A DNA stretch of 11,784 nucleotides from Phlegmacium glaucopus (GCA_015039465.1 MU130495.1:69312-81095), one strand, 5' to 3'. Shown: positions 1 through 8,250, counted from the stretch's first letter. Made by a program: numbers and translations. The notes: a model not told the origin generated them from the letters alone.

Positions 1-370
1 TCTAGGCAACTATACAAACGTCACTCAACAATCATTTTACCACATTTAGTGGTATTGTAACTGTTTTTGTGATGATTCCACAACGAGTCCGGGGGATCTT
101 TCATACTGGCAAGGGAATAAATTAAGGTATGTGTGTACATACCAAACAAAATGAAATATCAACATTATTTGAAACAAGATTAAAAGTTTCTGGTTGAAGT
201 TGGGTTAAACTGTTGGTTACAGTTATTAGTTCGATAAACCATTGGTTATGGTTAAACTGTTGGTTACAGTATTTGTTATATAAACTGGCCCTACGATCGT
301 GAAGGGTTGAGATCAAGTGTGTTACATTTTGGTTCTTCCATCGACCCGCGTTAGACTATTAAATAAATGT
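1..370. other. Non-coding, AT-rich stretch
   Basis: I see no gene here. The only structure is the 21-bp direct repeat at 203-270, listed separately, and a short imperfect palindrome at 126-143. The small open frame at 122-316 on the minus strand reads through the direct repeat, matches no motif I recognise, and is probably chance. Confidence 0.5.
203..270. repeat. 21-bp perfect direct repeat, 47 bp apart
   Basis: The 21 bases at 203-223 recur exactly at 250-270. They include the core TTAAACTGTTGGTTACAG. The spacer between them carries a related TTGGTTATGG. This looks like the remains of a short tandem repeat with a 47-bp period. No element ends can be tied to it. Confidence 0.8.
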
Positions 371-525
371 TCAAAAGATAGAATGAATATGGGAATACAG
401 ACACAGGAGAGTGTGAAGCAGAGCTGAAAGGACATTCAGGATGGATCAATTCTGCTATTTTCTCTCCTGATGGCATGCATATTGTGTCTGCATCTGATGA
501 TCTCATTGCACAGACCTGGAACTGA
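371..525 (+). pseudogene. Single broken WD40 repeat (mushroom NACHT/WD40-type fragment)
   Basis: The frame from 382 to the TGA at 523-525 encodes one WD40 blade. It reads TGECEAELKGHSGW, then INSAIFSPDG, then IVSASDDL, and ends QTWN. The GH dipeptide, the S-P-D-G turn, the ASDD segment and the final W-N are the usual landmarks of the repeat. In basidiomycetes such near-identical blades occur in long C-terminal arrays of NACHT or other STAND-type proteins, where they act as the sensor or ligand-binding part. Upstream, 371-390 looks like the end of the preceding blade (KDR then MNM), but it is one base out of frame with the blade and meets a TAG at 379-381. Only one blade remains. It has no partner domain, no start codon and a stop directly after the W-N. 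It is a displaced fragment, not a working gene. I am confident of the fold family and much less sure of the parent protein. Confidence 0.85.
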
Positions 526-533
526 ATATGTTT

Positions 534-580
534 AAATTCTATTAATAGCAGCTCTCCTTATTGAGAAAATTGCAAAATAC
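534..580 (+). repeat. 47-bp dispersed repeat shared with the core of the hAT element
   Basis: This stretch starts AAATTCTATTAATAGC and ends TGCAAAATAC. It has the same length and nearly the same sequence as 4107-4153 and 4260-4306, which lie in the core of the non-autonomous hAT element. It begins 9 bases after the WD40 stop. Homology ends at about 580; the next bases are unlike the element. It could be a remnant of another copy of the element, or the source from which the element captured its core. Confidence 0.75.
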
Positions 581-1150
581 TTTCCTGGATGTGGCAGTTA
601 AACATTCTATATGAAAATTCATAAATTCTAAATAAATTCTAAGGGACTCCCAGGGCCTCCTGATGTGATTTAATCCAGATGGTCAATGCACCAGGATGCA
701 CTAAAGGCATCAAAATTATTTTTCCTGATGCAGTCCAAGTTCAGTCTGAGCTGAGTCTGAGCTGAGTCCAAGTATTATGATCGGGTCACATTGCATTAAA
801 TGTGTACCTTCACTGAATACATAGTCTACCATATGGCTTGCCATAAAGGACAATAAACATGGATTCCAAAAAAAAAAGTCTTTCCCTCAGCTATCTACCT
901 TGCCATACCTTGCTCCTGGATCACACCTCAGTCCCCTATCCTCAATTATCTACCTCTTATCTTATCATTCACTGCCTAAACCAACATTCATGCAGTACCT
1001 GAGACCTTCCCACCCTCTTCATGACACTTTAGGAAGTCCAGGAGGATCACAACTAGGCAGGAGTTGCAGATGAATCAGCAGCAGAGGATTATTCTTGCAG
1101 TGTGTCAAGTGTTATCAAGGCTGTGTAACATGGGATCATGGGGAAGTATA
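581..1150. other. Non-coding stretch with a possible poly(A) tail
   Basis: I find no supportable gene. Two small structures are visible. An 11-bp unit AGTCTGAGCTG is repeated head to tail at 743-753 and 754-764. An AATAAA at 852-857 is followed 10 bases later by ten A residues at 868-877, the arrangement expected at the 3' end of a retroposed transcript. No target duplication or coding remnant supports that reading. From 880 to 1150 the sequence is pyrimidine-rich at first, then featureless. Confidence 0.4.
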
Positions 1151-1159
1151 GTGTTTGGA

Positions 1160-1375
1160 AGTCTGGTTCGGTCCGGTTTTTTGCCTCCAAGAGCCTTAGA
1201 CCGAGACCAAGACCGGTCTACCTTGGTTCAAAGACCGCAAAAAACCAGACTGAACTGACATAGACCGGTCTACAGCGGTCTTAGGTGATTTTTTGCGGTT
1301 ACAAGACCGGTCTAAACCAGTTGCAGCTGAGACTGGTTCGTAACCAGTCAAAGACCAGTTTATCATAATATTTCA
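1160..1375. repeat. AGACCGGTCT palindrome cluster, probable left subterminal repeats of the hAT element
   Basis: The perfect 10-bp palindrome AGACCGGTCT occurs at 1210-1219, 1262-1271 and 1304-1313. Looser GACC/GGTC copies fill the gaps. An inverted pair of about 19 bp (1166-1184 against 1237-1255, 17 of 19 matching, containing GGTTTTTTGC) makes a stem enclosing the first palindrome. The cluster lies about 90 bp beyond the transposase stop codon. Its closest counterpart in the window is the GACCAGT cluster at 6722-6862, beyond the other end of the gene. An independent small element is the alternative. Confidence 0.65.
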
Positions 1376-1619
1376 GGTCAATGCCCTTGAAGAGAATTGG
1401 GGTGGTTAATATAAAGATAGGGCCATAGTAGCTACAAGAGGTAACAAAGGTAGACACAAAGTAATTAGTCCCATACCGTCATACCATCTATCTTGGACTC
1501 CTTATCCAAAGCTACAGAGTTGGTATCATCAACAAGCATCTCTTTGAAGTTGAAAAGGTCAACATCCTCTACCTGCAAGTTTGTTAAGTTTAAGACAAAA
1601 GGGGAGAAGTCACGTCGGA

Positions 1620-2142
1620 GTTACTCCGGAACGGAACCGGAACAGTAACCCGGAAAGGACGTTGGCCTCAGCGTATGTGCTGTGCCGCCCAGCTCCTAAG
1701 GTGTCCTGATTTCGGAACGGAAGAAGAAAGTAACAAGTCGGAAGACCTCAGTGACTTAGAGGAAAAACAAGAGGAGGGGAACTAAGTTGATATTTGAACT
1801 AAGGGAAAACATACAAGTTCGAGTACTTTAAATATAAAAGGAATTGCAACCGAAATATAGAATATAAATATAAGTGCTGTGTTCTGCTCCCGGGAAAGGT
1901 CCTGCATTCTTGGGTGAATAATCCCTGGCTGGTGTGCTGACTGATGATGGGAAAGATGATGACAAAGAATAGTGGTAGTGGCGAAGAAGTGATAACGGGT
2001 TTGGAGCATAGTCGGAGGAACCGGAATGACACGGAGAAGTCTCGGAGTTGAACATAGGAAGAGTAGTTCGGGATATAAGGGAAGGCACTGTACGGAGTAC
2101 GGACTACCAGAAACAGCTCCGACGGAGCTGGACCGGAGTAAC
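1620..2142. mobile_element. Small CpG-rich insertion element in the last intron of the hAT gene
   Basis: The segment is bounded by a 10-bp perfect inverted pair, GTTACTCCGG at 1620-1629 and CCGGAGTAAC at 2133-2142, and contains further CCGGAAC/CGGAACGG copies. It separates the two last coding pieces of the hAT transposase (…AAWNNF ending at 2160, VEDVDLF starting at 1572), which join in phase. The leftover flanks, starting GTTAC and ending TTGCAG on the minus strand, add up to about 64 bp, close to the other introns of the gene. CpG is abundant (about 28 counted in 1611-2160). I see no clean target duplication, so the ends may be about 10 bp off. Open frames here (for example 1782-2180, minus) are read-through from the hAT tail and show no protein features. 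It could be a small inverted-repeat element or a solo LTR. Confidence 0.6.
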
Positions 2143-3670
2143 GTATGACGGAATGTAACAAAGTTATTCCAAGCTGCCATATCATAAAGGTCAGGTCCCC
2201 ATGGCAGACTTCATAATCACTAGCTCTTCAAAAACTATGGACCCTAAGCACACTCGTCAGTCCATTGCAATTTCTTTGCTCCCTGAGAACAGTTGTTTGC
2301 AAGGAACAGATGAAGCTTGAGAGGGAAGAACATCAAGGGCAATTTGTCTGAGCATTGGAAACAGCTGCGCGTTGTCCTATCAAACAACAATCAAAAGAAA
2401 GCAAATAACTTGAATACAAACAATTGGTATTCCTCACCTGCCACCATTCAACAAGGTCTGTGTCTTTTGTCACATCTCATTGCATGGTACCTAGATAGTG
2501 GCACAATTCCGGGGCCCAACCTTCCTCAGCGTCATCCGTGAGGAGAGTTTCACGAAGCTTGTCATATCCTGACAGGACAGGAGCCTTCCTCTCCATGATG
2601 TGTAGCTTTCATTTGGAGTGGAATTGAGGACAGTCAGTTTTTGTAGTAATGGGCCATCTAGTTTACATGTATTGGATCAGTTGAGTCATGCGTGAAACAA
2701 CATCAATGACTCATGGTTTTCTCAACAATCTTTCTGGCCTCGTCTTGCCAGTCCTTTGCATAAGGATTGTCTGCTTCAATCGTCATGGCTCGCTCAATTG
2801 GACCACCCCAGGCAAGTCTGATATACGCAAGCTTGTAATATGGGTAAAGAACTTTACAATCTTGTCAGTAATTATACCCAAGTAATTAGATTTAAAGACT
2901 TAGCGAGTGCTAAGACAAAACTGGGTTTCTCATCAAGATGTGAATAGTACTTCCCAAGTTTGGCCAGACCATCCGATAGAGCATCCTTGTAGGAGAGTGT
3001 ACTTCAGCAAGTTGCGCTTTGTTTCCCATGCCATTTGAAGCTCTTCAAGGGTGGGAAGTGCATGCCAAAGAGTAGGCTGTTTTTTGGAGGAGAAATACTG
3101 CTGGATTCTATTTGAATCCTAATGTTAGAATTAATAATTGATTAGCCCATAAGAAAAATCACATTAGAATTACTGACCCCAAGAATATTGTGTGCATCAA
3201 CCACTCTTGTCCAATCCGAGTCAACCATCTTGAATGCAGACCATGGGATGTGCTTCACAACACAATTGTCATGGTGTAGAATTGTAATTGGGCCATATAC
3301 CTCATCAGCAGAGGCTAAGAACAATGCAATTGGCTATAAAATTGAGTAAAAGCTGCACAGAGGGACAAGAAACATAACTAACCTGTCACAGTTTGTTTGC
3401 CTGGTCGAGCATTTTGAATGCTGTTCCCCATCAAATATTACTGTGCAGCAGTATCTTCACCGCCTCAGGAAGCCTGCAATGGAGTTGAGTGCTATGAAAG
3501 TATTCAATACACTTCCCAGATGCTTGAATCTAATATTTAAATGAGCATTGAGTGTGAATCTTTGAGAACAATAAGACTCGTACCTTGATGGCGAGTGTAC
3601 AAATAGCTGCAATCACGTCAAGTGAGCCACCTAAAACACAGTTGTCAGTTTGGGTAGGATCATATTCCCA

Positions 3671-3678
3671 GATAGCTG
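3671..3678. repeat. Left 8-bp target-site duplication of the hAT element
   Basis: The bases are GATAGCTG, identical to 4812-4819. Eight bases is the target duplication length of the hAT superfamily. The duplicated bases are part of the transposase exon: on the minus strand they encode the end of …ATAI. Confidence 0.9.
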
Positions 3679-3713
3679 GAGTACTTTACCTTCCCCCACA
3701 CATTCTGAGCGGA

Positions 3714-4035
3714 ATGGTCAGAATTGGTCGGAATGAATTTTCAGTGAGAACCCAGCCAAATTTGGCTCGGACTCGGAATGATTCCAACCAAATTCCAACC
3801 AAATTCCAACCATTCCGAGTGGATTGACTAGGATCCACTCGGATCCCAATCCTACTAGGATCCTATCAGATTCCAACTTGAAAAAAAGTCATTCCTAGTC
3901 CATTCCTAGTCCATTCCGAGTCCATTCCTAGTTCATTCCAAGTCATTCTGAGTGCATTCCAAGTCAATTCCTAGTTCATTCTGAGTGATTCCTACTGCAT
4001 TCCTAGTGCATTCCTAGGGCATTCTGATTCAATTC
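3714..4035. repeat. Left arm of ATTCC-type subterminal repeats
   Basis: Degenerate units of about 10 bp follow one another, of the form CATTCCTAGT, CATTCCGAGT, CATTCCAAGT and CATTCTGAGT. The region 3895-4035 is the most regular. They point inward on the left arm and appear inverted on the right arm. Arrays of this type are typical transposase binding sites of hAT elements. Confidence 0.85.
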
Positions 4036-4042
4036 CAAGTTA

Positions 4043-4400
4043 TATTTCCAAAAAAGGAAAAAATGTAAGAATGGTAGATCATCCTTTTAGGACCCTGAAT
4101 CTGTTGAAATTCTATTAATAGCTTCTTTTCTTATTGAGAAAAATGCAAAATACATTTTTAAACACAGTGCTAAATGAGATTTGGCCTATGGGAAATTTTC
4201 CAAACAAGGAAATAGTGTCTAAAAGGATGTTCCATCATTTTAGGACCCTGAATCTGTTGAAATTCTATTAATAGCTTCTTTCCTTATTGAGAAAAATGCA
4301 AAATACATTTTTAAACATATACATTTTTAAACATGGCATTAAATGGGATTTGGCCTATGGGGAAACTTTTCCAAAAGAGGAAATATTGTATAGAATGATA
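4043..4400. repeat. 153-bp tandem duplication in the core of the hAT element
   Basis: Two copies follow each other with a 153-bp offset, for example TAGGACCCTGAATCTG at 4088 and at 4241, and the 47-bp block at 4107-4153 and 4260-4306. A third partial copy of the CCAAAA-AGGAAAT motif closes the array near 4370. The second copy also carries a small internal duplication of ATACATTTTTAAAC near 4305-4330. Confidence 0.85.
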
Positions 4401-4776
4401 GAGGATCTTCTTAGGAATACTTGGAATGGACTTGGAATAGACTCAGAATTGACTTGGAATTGACTTGGAATGACTAAGAATGGACTAGGAATCTGGGCTA
4501 GCAATGGACTAGGAATAGACTGGAATTAACTTGGAATGGACTAAGAATTAACTCATAATGGACTCAGAATAGACTAGGAATGGACTATAAATAGACTAGG
4601 AATCACTCAGAATTTGTATTTTTTTCAAGTCGGAATATGCTTGGATTCCACTTGGAATGACTTGGAATGACTTGGAATGACTAGGAATGTAATATGCGAT
4701 TTTTTATTTATTTTTTACTTGGACTAAGGTCATAATTTGGCCAGATTCCATTTGGATTCCGACCATTCCACTCAGA
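4401..4776. repeat. Right arm of GGAAT-type subterminal repeats
   Basis: Units such as ACTTGGAATG, ACTAGGAAT and ACTCAGAAT repeat with a spacing of about 10-11 bp. They are the reverse complement of the left-arm units, so the element is an imperfect long inverted repeat around its core. Confidence 0.85.
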
Positions 4777-4811
4777 TCCGCTCAGAATGTGTGGGGGAAG
4801 GTAAAGTACTG

Positions 4812-4819
4812 GATAGCTG
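4812..4819. repeat. Right 8-bp target-site duplication of the hAT element
   Basis: The bases are GATAGCTG, identical to 3671-3678. Removing the element plus one copy joins ANATAI to WEYDP in the same frame. Confidence 0.9.
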
Positions 4820-6721
4820 TGGCATTTGCGACAGCTGCAATCTTTGTGATATGCCCCATCACATTGACATTCCCAAGATTCACGACATGTCCTAAACAAC
4901 TGCAAGGGAATTCATCAGCAAAGGAAAATATTGAAATATGAGTATACACATGGTAATTGTAGTTTGCTGCTGTTCCACTCAAGTCCGCGACGGACATGGA
5001 TATCTTCAATGGTCCTGCGCGTTGTGTTGTTGTTTCCAGTGTTATCTAATGTCGCTGTGTATAGCTGACCAAGGTTCAGAAGCAATTGGAACAGCAGTCC
5101 GAGACAGCTGACACACCTTTGATCCATTTTTGTCCATTATCCCAACATGGTCAAGTAATCCCACCACATATCTCCTAAGGTTCTCCCCATTATGTGTGCC
5201 TGATAAAGCCTTGAACCCAATCACCACCGCTCTCATCTTCCACTTCCCATCCTTCACCTCAATCCAATGCCCAGTCATTCCCTCAAAGCCCATCTTTGTC
5301 ATATCTGCCGACCATCTGTCTCCAGTGATTGATACCTTTCCAGGAGCTGCCTACACATGTAAGTGTCAACATACTCACTCCTTCGAGAGGAAGATTACTT
5401 ACAGTTATGTCCTCTTTCAGTGCCTTCATGTGTTTCACAAATTGGTTGTGGAGGTAGACTTTAACGTCATGGGAGCTTGGAAGGTTGGTCATACTTGACT
5501 TGGGCCTCATCGCAATGAGGGAGTTATGAAACACAATATTATCTGCAAGGGCAATTGGCTATAGGTGCAATATGAAGTATTTTATTGACTCGGATGACAA
5601 GGAATACTTACTTGGTTGTTAGTTGCAATAAGTCTTGCAACAGCATGAAGAGTGCCAGCTCTGGTGAACTTGGATGGACCAGTAACTGTTTCAAAATCCA
5701 ACAGTGGCTGTCTTTTCTTGTTCATCAGTCAGCCCCTTTTTTGGCCTCCTTCGCATCTTCCATGGCCCTCCAGATCTTGTGAGGAACTTCACACTTTTCC
5801 TTGTAAACAGCATAATGCTGACAAACATGTGCATGACAGGATGAATTCCCTCCCTTGTGAAAAGCCTTGCGCTTCCCATGCACTTTGACAAAATGTTCAT
5901 CAGACCTGATCAATGGTAAGTACTTGATTTACTGTAGAAATACGATAACTTACTTGCAAATATTGCACCACCGCCCTTTTACAGTGTCAAACTTATCAGG
6001 TACAGTCTTAAACTTTACAACAACTTTGTCTGACATTATTGTCAAAAGATCAAGCGTGGAGTCTTTCTTTATGGGCATTTCTTCAAGTCTTGCTCCTTGT
6101 TGGTGGTCATTGAGACCATCGTCCTATAGAGTGGTAAGTTACTACAAATGATGTGATGTGGGTAGTACTTACCTCTCCTTCATTCTCTGGTTCCTGTTTG
6201 CCAGTGCCATCATCGACTTCCTCAGCTTCCCTCTCAGGAGGCTCAATGTCATGCTCTATAATCTCCACTTCCACTTCTGATTCTGTGTCCAGACGTTGCC
6301 ATTTCATGCTTTTCTTCTTCTTTTCTTTGGCTTTGGAGTCATCAGACACAGAACTCTCCTTGTCTTCGTCCTTGCTCTCCTCATCATCACTAGCTCCCCT
6401 CTTATGGTTCTGCTTGGGTTTTGGTTTTGGTTTTGTATTCAATGTGTTGTCCATCTTTATGCATGGCTTAGCCTTTGGCTTGGGCTCATGGAGCCTTAGT
6501 GCTACTCCTTTAGTGATTGTTCAAGTAGTAATAGGCATGGTAGAGGTGACCCATATATTTTTTGCAACATGAAAACAGCATGCATCAGTGTTTGGCAATG
6601 CATTTTTGGTGGGGTTGCCACTACTCTTTTGAGTCTGATTAAATTCAAACCTGTAAACCAAGTATGTATTGTTTCTAAAAGTAAAAAAATGTATTTCTGG
6701 TGAGCCTGCTCCTGGGGTAGA

Positions 6722-6862
6722 AAGACCAGTTAAGACTGGTCTTAACTGGTCTTTTGTTGGTCTTCATATTTCAAAATTTGGATAGACCATAGACTGGACC
6801 ATGGTTATGGTCTTCATCGGTCTTTGGAATTTGTGGTCATGATCAGTTCAGGTCTGGTTAAG
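6722..6862. repeat. GACCAGT repeat cluster with a 32-bp near-palindrome, probable right subterminal repeats
   Basis: The 32 bases at 6722-6753 are a palindrome with 15 of 16 pairs matching; the first half is AAGACCAGTTAAGACT. After it, GGTCTT, GACCAT, GGACC and AGGTCTGG copies continue to about 6862. The cluster lies about 180 bp beyond the transposase start codon and mirrors the AGACCGGTCT cluster beyond the stop codon at about 1160-1375. I infer that the two are the subterminal regions of one element. Confidence 0.6.
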
Positions 6863-6865
6863 TGG

Positions 6866-7221
6866 GGGTTGGCAATGTCACATATAGCCGTGGCAATGTT
6901 TTGTCATGTTGATATGATTTAAATCTGCATAAGCATGGTTTTTGCAATTTTTATCTATTGTTTCAGCATAAATATTAATTAATGCACCAATAACTGGTTA
7001 ATACAACTGATAATAAACAAGGGAATCAGAGTTGTCTACCCTACAACTGCTGATTAGACCTATTACTGTGTGACTTAAATGCATATAGTTAATAAGTGTG
7101 GTCAATAGACTATCATTTGTTACACTACAAATTGCATGTCTGGATTAAAAACCAATAAATCCATGAATATCCTTATAGACTTGGCACAGGAAAAGTTAAA
7201 TAAACAATATTGGGTTAGCAA
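6866..7221. other. AT-rich non-coding stretch
   Basis: No gene is visible. TGGCAATG occurs twice (6870 and 6891), and a third copy lies at 6593 inside the hAT flank. The rest is AT-rich, with no CpG from 6901 to 7221. Confidence 0.5.
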
Positions 7222-8250
7222 ATGTCATGGGGTGTGATTGTGGAGCAACGGAATATTATTAATAAATATTCAGGGGAAGGTTGGTGCCCTAGCAACAGTG
7301 GAAGCAGAATAACCAAGATAGTGGAACCATGTGATTGTGTGGGAATCATGATGATTAAGGATAGGGGGAGTGCTGAACAATCATAAAGATTGTTTCCAGG
7401 CACAATAGGCACAGTTACCATCAAGAGGGGTGGAAACTACCTAAAATTAGCAACATGGGGCTAAAAATAGAACAACCCCTATATTTCCAGGAACAATGAG
7501 TGCATATGGTGCCAGAACCAAAGTAAGGGTACCAGGAACCAGTATATCTATTTTTGGACATTATCTATTTTTAAATATCTCAAATGTATAAAATACCTCC
7601 CAGGGTTTGTAAATAGTCAGAAAATTGGATTCTTTCTTTCCCCCCTCATTTGCAACCTAGTACAGCTCACTGTCTTAGGCATTGAGCAAGAACACTTGTC
7701 TTTGAGTAGTGGACTTGAAAATAAATCAGTTTCTCAGAGTTGTTTGACTTGTTGCAATAATTGTTGAATTGTTGTAAAAGTTGTTGTTGTGTTAAAGTCA
7801 TAGCAGAAGTTTGAGTCTTCTTGTGTATGCAATTGTGTTGAAGTCATAACAGAAGCAAGGGGTCTTCTTGTGTATGCAATTGTGTTGAAGTCATAACAGA
7901 AGCAAGGGGTCCTTCTTGTGTATGCAATTGTGTTGAAGTTGTAACAAAGTCTTGGACTTTTGTGTACACAAGTTTAAATCAATCAGTAAAGTCTTAGGAA
8001 TTCTTTGACTGATTGTTGGTGCAAGCCATAAATTGCAAAGCTACTTAAAAGTTTGATCATCCTTGAATTGATCCAAATTATTGTTGTTGTTGTGTGTATT
8101 AGTTGAAGTGAATTTCAAAAGTCTTGGAAAGGTTATACTTTCTAGAAAACCCAACTTGCATTATTAAGATTGTATAAAGTATTGATTGAGTAGAGATTTA
8201 TAATCTTGAAAATACACCTTTTCTCAACAACCTCTGTGCAGTTACATCAA
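7222..8250 (+). mobile_element. LTR-like stretch, possible solo LTR (limits uncertain)
   Basis: The stretch begins TGTCATGG and may end near CAACA/TTACA around 8227-8251. In between, it has the order expected of a retrotransposon LTR: about 365 bp without features, a TATAAAA at 7587-7593, a pyrimidine-rich CCTCCC to TTTCCCCCC region, an AATAAA at 7720-7725, then a long tail. No gag or pol coding follows, and I could not find a flanking duplication, a primer-binding site or a second copy. It may be a solo LTR or a decayed fragment. The small minus-strand frame at 7215-7424 has no recognisable content. Confidence 0.3.
7785..7958. repeat. 47-48-bp tandem repeat, about 3.5 copies
   Basis: Units start with CTTCTTGTGTATGCAATTG at 7817, 7864 and 7912 (offsets 47 and 48), followed by TGTTGAAGTCATAACAGAAG. 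A diverged partial copy precedes them from about 7789. Copies one and two are almost identical, so the expansion is recent compared with the surrounding decay. Confidence 0.88.

Larger units (their letters stand above)
3679..4811. mobile_element. Non-autonomous hAT element, 1133 bp, inserted in a transposase exon
   Basis: The ends are 34-bp identical inverted repeats (3680-3713 and 4777-4810) starting AGTACTTTACCTTCCCCCAC, with one extra terminal base each side (G left, C right). The right end therefore begins CAG, as hAT ends often do. An 8-bp GATAGCTG duplication flanks both sides. Long arms inside the ends are built of degenerate units of about 10 bp: ATTCCTAGT-like on the left, ACTAGGAAT-like on the right. 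The core is a 153-bp tandem duplication. I find no transposase reading frame inside, so it must be moved in trans. Its ends and arms do not resemble the GACC repeats around the host hAT element, so it probably belongs to a different hAT family. Short frames near both ends read the same LYLPPHILSG peptide only because they cross the inverted repeats. Confidence 0.92.
1465..6538 (-). pseudogene. hAT-family transposase pseudogene, about 12 exons, interrupted by two elements
   Basis: A hAT transposase excises and reinserts its DNA element in the nucleus. The probable start is the ATG at 6536-6538. Exon 1 (to 6173) is rich in K/D/E with a KEKKKK stretch, likely a nuclear signal. Exons 2-3 (6123-5954, 5905-5612) hold a BED-like zinc finger: RWCNICK, then SSCHAHVCQHY. 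Exons 4-5 (5558-5403, 5350-5117) hold the first half of the RNase H-like core: SITGDRWSAD with the first catalytic Asp, then GHWIEV and SGTHNGENL. Exon 6 (5064 to about 4951) has TLDNTGNN with the second Asp. Exon 7 (4899-3584) reads HVVNLGNVNVMGHITK, is split by the element at 3679-4811, and resumes WEYDPTQTDN. Exons 8-10 start at 3529, 3333 and 3118. The dimerisation region near 2250-2380 reads ALDVLPSQASSVPCKQLFS. The last exon (1572-1465) reads VEDVDLFNFKEMLVDD and ends at a TAA. Introns are 48-59 nt, with donors such as GTAAGT and YAG acceptors. TGA stops lie at 6521-6523, 3431-3433, 3386-3388, 2477-2479 and 2257-2259. Frameshifts lie in exon 3, exon 10 and near 2190. The family call is strong; the third catalytic residue was not located. 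Confidence 0.9.
1150..6870 (-). mobile_element. Large degenerate hAT-superfamily DNA transposon (approximate limits)
   Basis: The unit consists of the hAT transposase pseudogene (1465-6538, minus) plus two clusters of GACC-type repeats outside it. One is at about 1160-1375, with three copies of AGACCGGTCT. The other is at about 6722-6862, with a 32-bp near-palindrome built from AAGACCAGTTAAGACT. Such clusters just inside the ends are common in hAT elements and serve as transposase binding sites. I could not find convincing terminal inverted repeats or an 8-bp duplication, so both limits are estimates. TAGTGTTTGG at 1149 would suit a hAT end, but I see no inverted partner on the right. Two younger elements sit inside it. 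Confidence 0.55.

Noticed and set aside
1782..2185. Overlapping minus-strand open frames of 128-132 residues
   Set aside because: They begin in the tail of the hAT transposase (MAAWNN) and run on into the CpG-rich insertion. The insert part has no protein-like features.
4708..5009. Minus-strand frames ending in YFTFPHTF or containing LYLPPHILSG
   Set aside because: Both are read-through from transposase exon 7, or chance frames, into the inverted end of the hAT element.
5130..5498. Plus-strand frame of 122 residues
   Set aside because: It lies antisense to transposase exons 4-5 and crosses their introns. The minus-strand reading has the family motifs.
6153..6572. Plus-strand frame of 139 residues, rich in serine and phenylalanine
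   Set aside because: It is the antisense of the first, charged exon of the hAT transposase; the Ser/Phe richness mirrors Lys/Glu codons.
6588..6900. Separate small element starting CAGTGTTTGGCAATG
   Set aside because: The start resembles a hAT end, but the TGGCAATG copies at 6870 and 6891 are in the same orientation, so no inverted repeat closes the element.
7785..7958. CRISPR array
   Set aside because: The units are contiguous with no unique spacers, and the window is fungal.
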